A stretch of 64,000 bases of DNA from Bryopsis sp. KO-2023 (Eukaryota > Chlorophyta > Ulvophyceae > Bryopsidales > Bryopsidaceae). Within the stretch, counting starts at the first letter, position 1, and the number at the start of each line of letters is the position of its first letter. The stretch is from NCBI GenBank assembly GCA_030272585.1, contig BSYQ01000002.1, forward strand, positions 7,874,001-7,938,000. The letters run 5' to 3'. The notes under the pieces are model-generated. The model saw only the letters and a program-made list of their open reading frames with translations. It did no database searches and was not told the origin of the DNA. Positions 62,527 to 64,000 of this stretch are shown here, in pieces. The translations under genes were made by a program, and so were the position numbers.

Positions 62527-64000
62527 ATGGAAGTAGACGACGTGTCTGAAGTGATACGCTCGCTGAAGGTATTCCAATAGTCGTTTCTCTTGATCAGCTC
62601 TACTCGACAAGAATCATACAACGCCAGTAGGGGACTTTTTTGTTTGTGTGCGATTGTTCAGGTTGCCGTTGAAGCGAAAGAAAAAGAGCTGCACAACGTT
62701 GCGAAGCAACTCGAAGAGAAGAACGTTTGTATATCTGTCAGAGACGCCACCATTGATCGGAGAGATGCTTTGATTTCAACTGCCCTCTCCGACATCGGCA
62801 GGCTACAGGCACAAGCTGCGAATGTTGTAGAGGACCAAGCTGCAGCGGTTGTGGTAAACACCGAAAACCACCGAAAACCACCGAAAACTACCGAAAACCA
62901 CCGAAAACCACCGAAAACTACTCCAAAAACCACCGAAAACTACCGAAAACTACCGAAAACTACCGAAAACTACTCACGAAAACTACCGAAAACTATAAAA
63001 ACTGTAACTATGCAGCGATTACCCTTTATAAAAGGAAAAGGGAAAGATAAATATTCAAGACTATTTCAAACAAGACATTTGCTTTCAGAGTGGTAACAAG
63101 TGAGTCTCCGAGTGATAGTACTTATCGGCAAGTGGGTATGCAAGTGTGACCCTCGGGATTCGAACCCGAGTCAACCAACCAAGGAGCCACTGGAACCAAA
63201 CCAAGAGTCCATACCATTTTTAACATATTCACTCATATAAACAAAATGAATGTATTAGTTTCTTTTGTGTGTAATGGGTTTTTTCGGTGGACTCCCCGTT
63301 ATAAATTTATTTTTACTGTTCAAGTTTTCGTTTTATCATGTCGATTTTTATAGTTTTCGGTAGTTTTCGGTAGTTTTCGGTGGTTTTCGTGAGTAGTTTT
63401 CGGTGGTTTTCGGTGGTTTTCGGTAGTTTTCGGTGGTTTTCGGTAGTTTTCGGTGGTTTTCGGTGGTTTTCGGTGTTTACCACGACCCCAAGCTGCAGTG
63501 AATTCTCTTCGTCAGCAAGTCCTCGAGAAAGACGCTCAGATTGCTGCCCATGGGGAGCAGTTGAAAAAGGCTGGGTCTCGAATTCTTGAGAAAGAGACGG
63601 AGCACAGCGAGAGACTACTGGAAAAAGATGCGATGATAAGTTCTCTCCAAGTGAGTCTCAAAGAAGATCGCGCGATGATGAACTTTCTTCGTGAGCAGCT
63701 GAAGGCTGGTGGGGAGCATTTGAAACAGAGAGATGACTTGATAACATCTCTTCGAACGACCCTTGAGGAGAACGTCGCCCACAGAGCTGCAAAGCAGCAC
63801 GAGATCGAAGCGCTGCGAGGTATGCGCGCTCCATGTGGCGAGAGTGTAAAAAATTCAGTCAATATTTGACTTTCACAGTTTCTAACTGGTCAGTAAGAAA
63901 ACGCTGAAGAGACAGGCTTTTTTTCGTCCCTTGCAGCACTGGAGCGTGAAAAAGAATCAAGGGTTTCATTGCTGGAAGAAAAAAATAGGGAACAAGATGA
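62527..64000 (+). CDS. Coiled-coil protein gene, 5' part, exon 2 split by a foldback element
   Basis: Exon 1, 62527-62568, reads MEVDDVSEVIRSLK and ends at a GT donor. Intron 1 (62569-62661, 93 nt) ends TTGTTCAG. Exon 2 begins at 62662 (VAVEAKEKELHNVAKQLEEK) and runs to 62845. It resumes at 63499 after the 642-bp element plus one target copy, in frame (VNSLRQQVLEKDAQIAAHGE), to 63819. Intron 2 is 63820-63936 (GTATG...CCTTGCAG), and exon 3 runs off the window (LEREKESRVSLLEEKNRE). The product is a continuous heptad-like coiled coil rich in Glu, Lys and Leu, probably structural; family not identified. With the insertion present, exon 2 cannot be read through normally unless the element is spliced out or excised. 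Confidence 0.7.
62846..63487. mobile_element. Foldback/MULE-like element, 642 bp
   Basis: Terminal inverted repeats: GGTTGTGGTAAACACCG on the left and GGTCGTGGTAAACACCG reading inward from the right. Each continues into an array of the 10-bp unit CCGAAAACCA (62861-62995) and its inverse (63351-63477), including a matching irregular unit with ACTCACGAAAAC. Arms are about 145 bp around a 350-bp centre. Target duplications of 11 bp, CCAAGCTGCAG, lie at 62835-62845 and 63488-63498. Length of target site and long inverted ends suit a Mutator-like or foldback element. No transposase, so non-autonomous. Confidence 0.8.
63143..63213 (-). pseudogene. tRNA-like relic inside the foldback element
   Basis: On the minus strand the T arm CTCGGGTTCGAATCCCGAG is perfect. 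The upstream part is too short and does not form an acceptor stem. It lies in the single-copy centre of the element. Confidence 0.4.

Noticed and set aside
1..64000. CRISPR arrays, bacterial operons or ribosome-binding sites
   Set aside because: The window is eukaryotic; tandem repeats present lack regular unique spacers.

Overview
This is eukaryotic nuclear DNA. It carries spliceosomal snRNA genes (U2, U4, U5), F-box/WD40 genes, short GT-AG introns of 43 to about 99 nt, degenerate tRNA-like pieces and three full-length Ty3/Gypsy retrotransposons with chromodomains. The U2 5' end (AUACC) and the gag zinc knuckle of one element (CFKCG...PGHVC) look plant-like. A green alga, charophyte or similar protist is my best guess, but the species cannot be fixed from the sequence alone.

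Layout. 1-2.5 kb: a duplicated upstream segment and an intact F-box/WD40 gene. About 2.0-5.0 kb and 16.8-19.0 kb are arms of one old inverted duplication; the right arm carries a truncated copy of the WD40 gene. The spacer between the arms holds a 57-bp minisatellite (8.9-9.7 kb), a probable small two-exon gene (10.0-10.7 kb) and a same-strand snRNA cluster, U2-U5-U4 (16.4-14.2 kb, minus strand). A second F-box/WD40 gene lies at 20.2-21.2 kb (minus). About 21-26 kb is mainly diverged duplicated and non-coding DNA.

26.1-54.2 kb is nearly all retrotransposon. Element C (26153-32837, minus; 240-bp LTRs, TSD TTAGA) encodes one Gag-Pol. Element A (34659-54188, plus; 350-bp LTRs, TSD GCTCC) interrupts a long unidentified open frame. 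Element B (38940-49049, plus; 429-bp LTRs, TSD GGCAG) is nested in the pol gene of A. By eye each LTR pair is identical or nearly so, so all three insertions look recent. A and B share an unusual plan: Gag and Pol in a -1 frame relation, then an extra ORF between pol and the 3' LTR that encodes a coiled coil plus a RING-like Cys/His module. A also carries two tandem, mutually related small ORFs upstream of gag. These accessory ORFs are the best candidates here for something undescribed.

54.2-64 kb: the far half of the ORF interrupted by A, more segmental duplicates and tRNA-like relics, a start-less copy of the F-box 5' leader (62 kb), and the beginning of a coiled-coil gene whose second exon is split by a 642-bp foldback element with 10-bp-repeat inverted termini and 11-bp target duplications.
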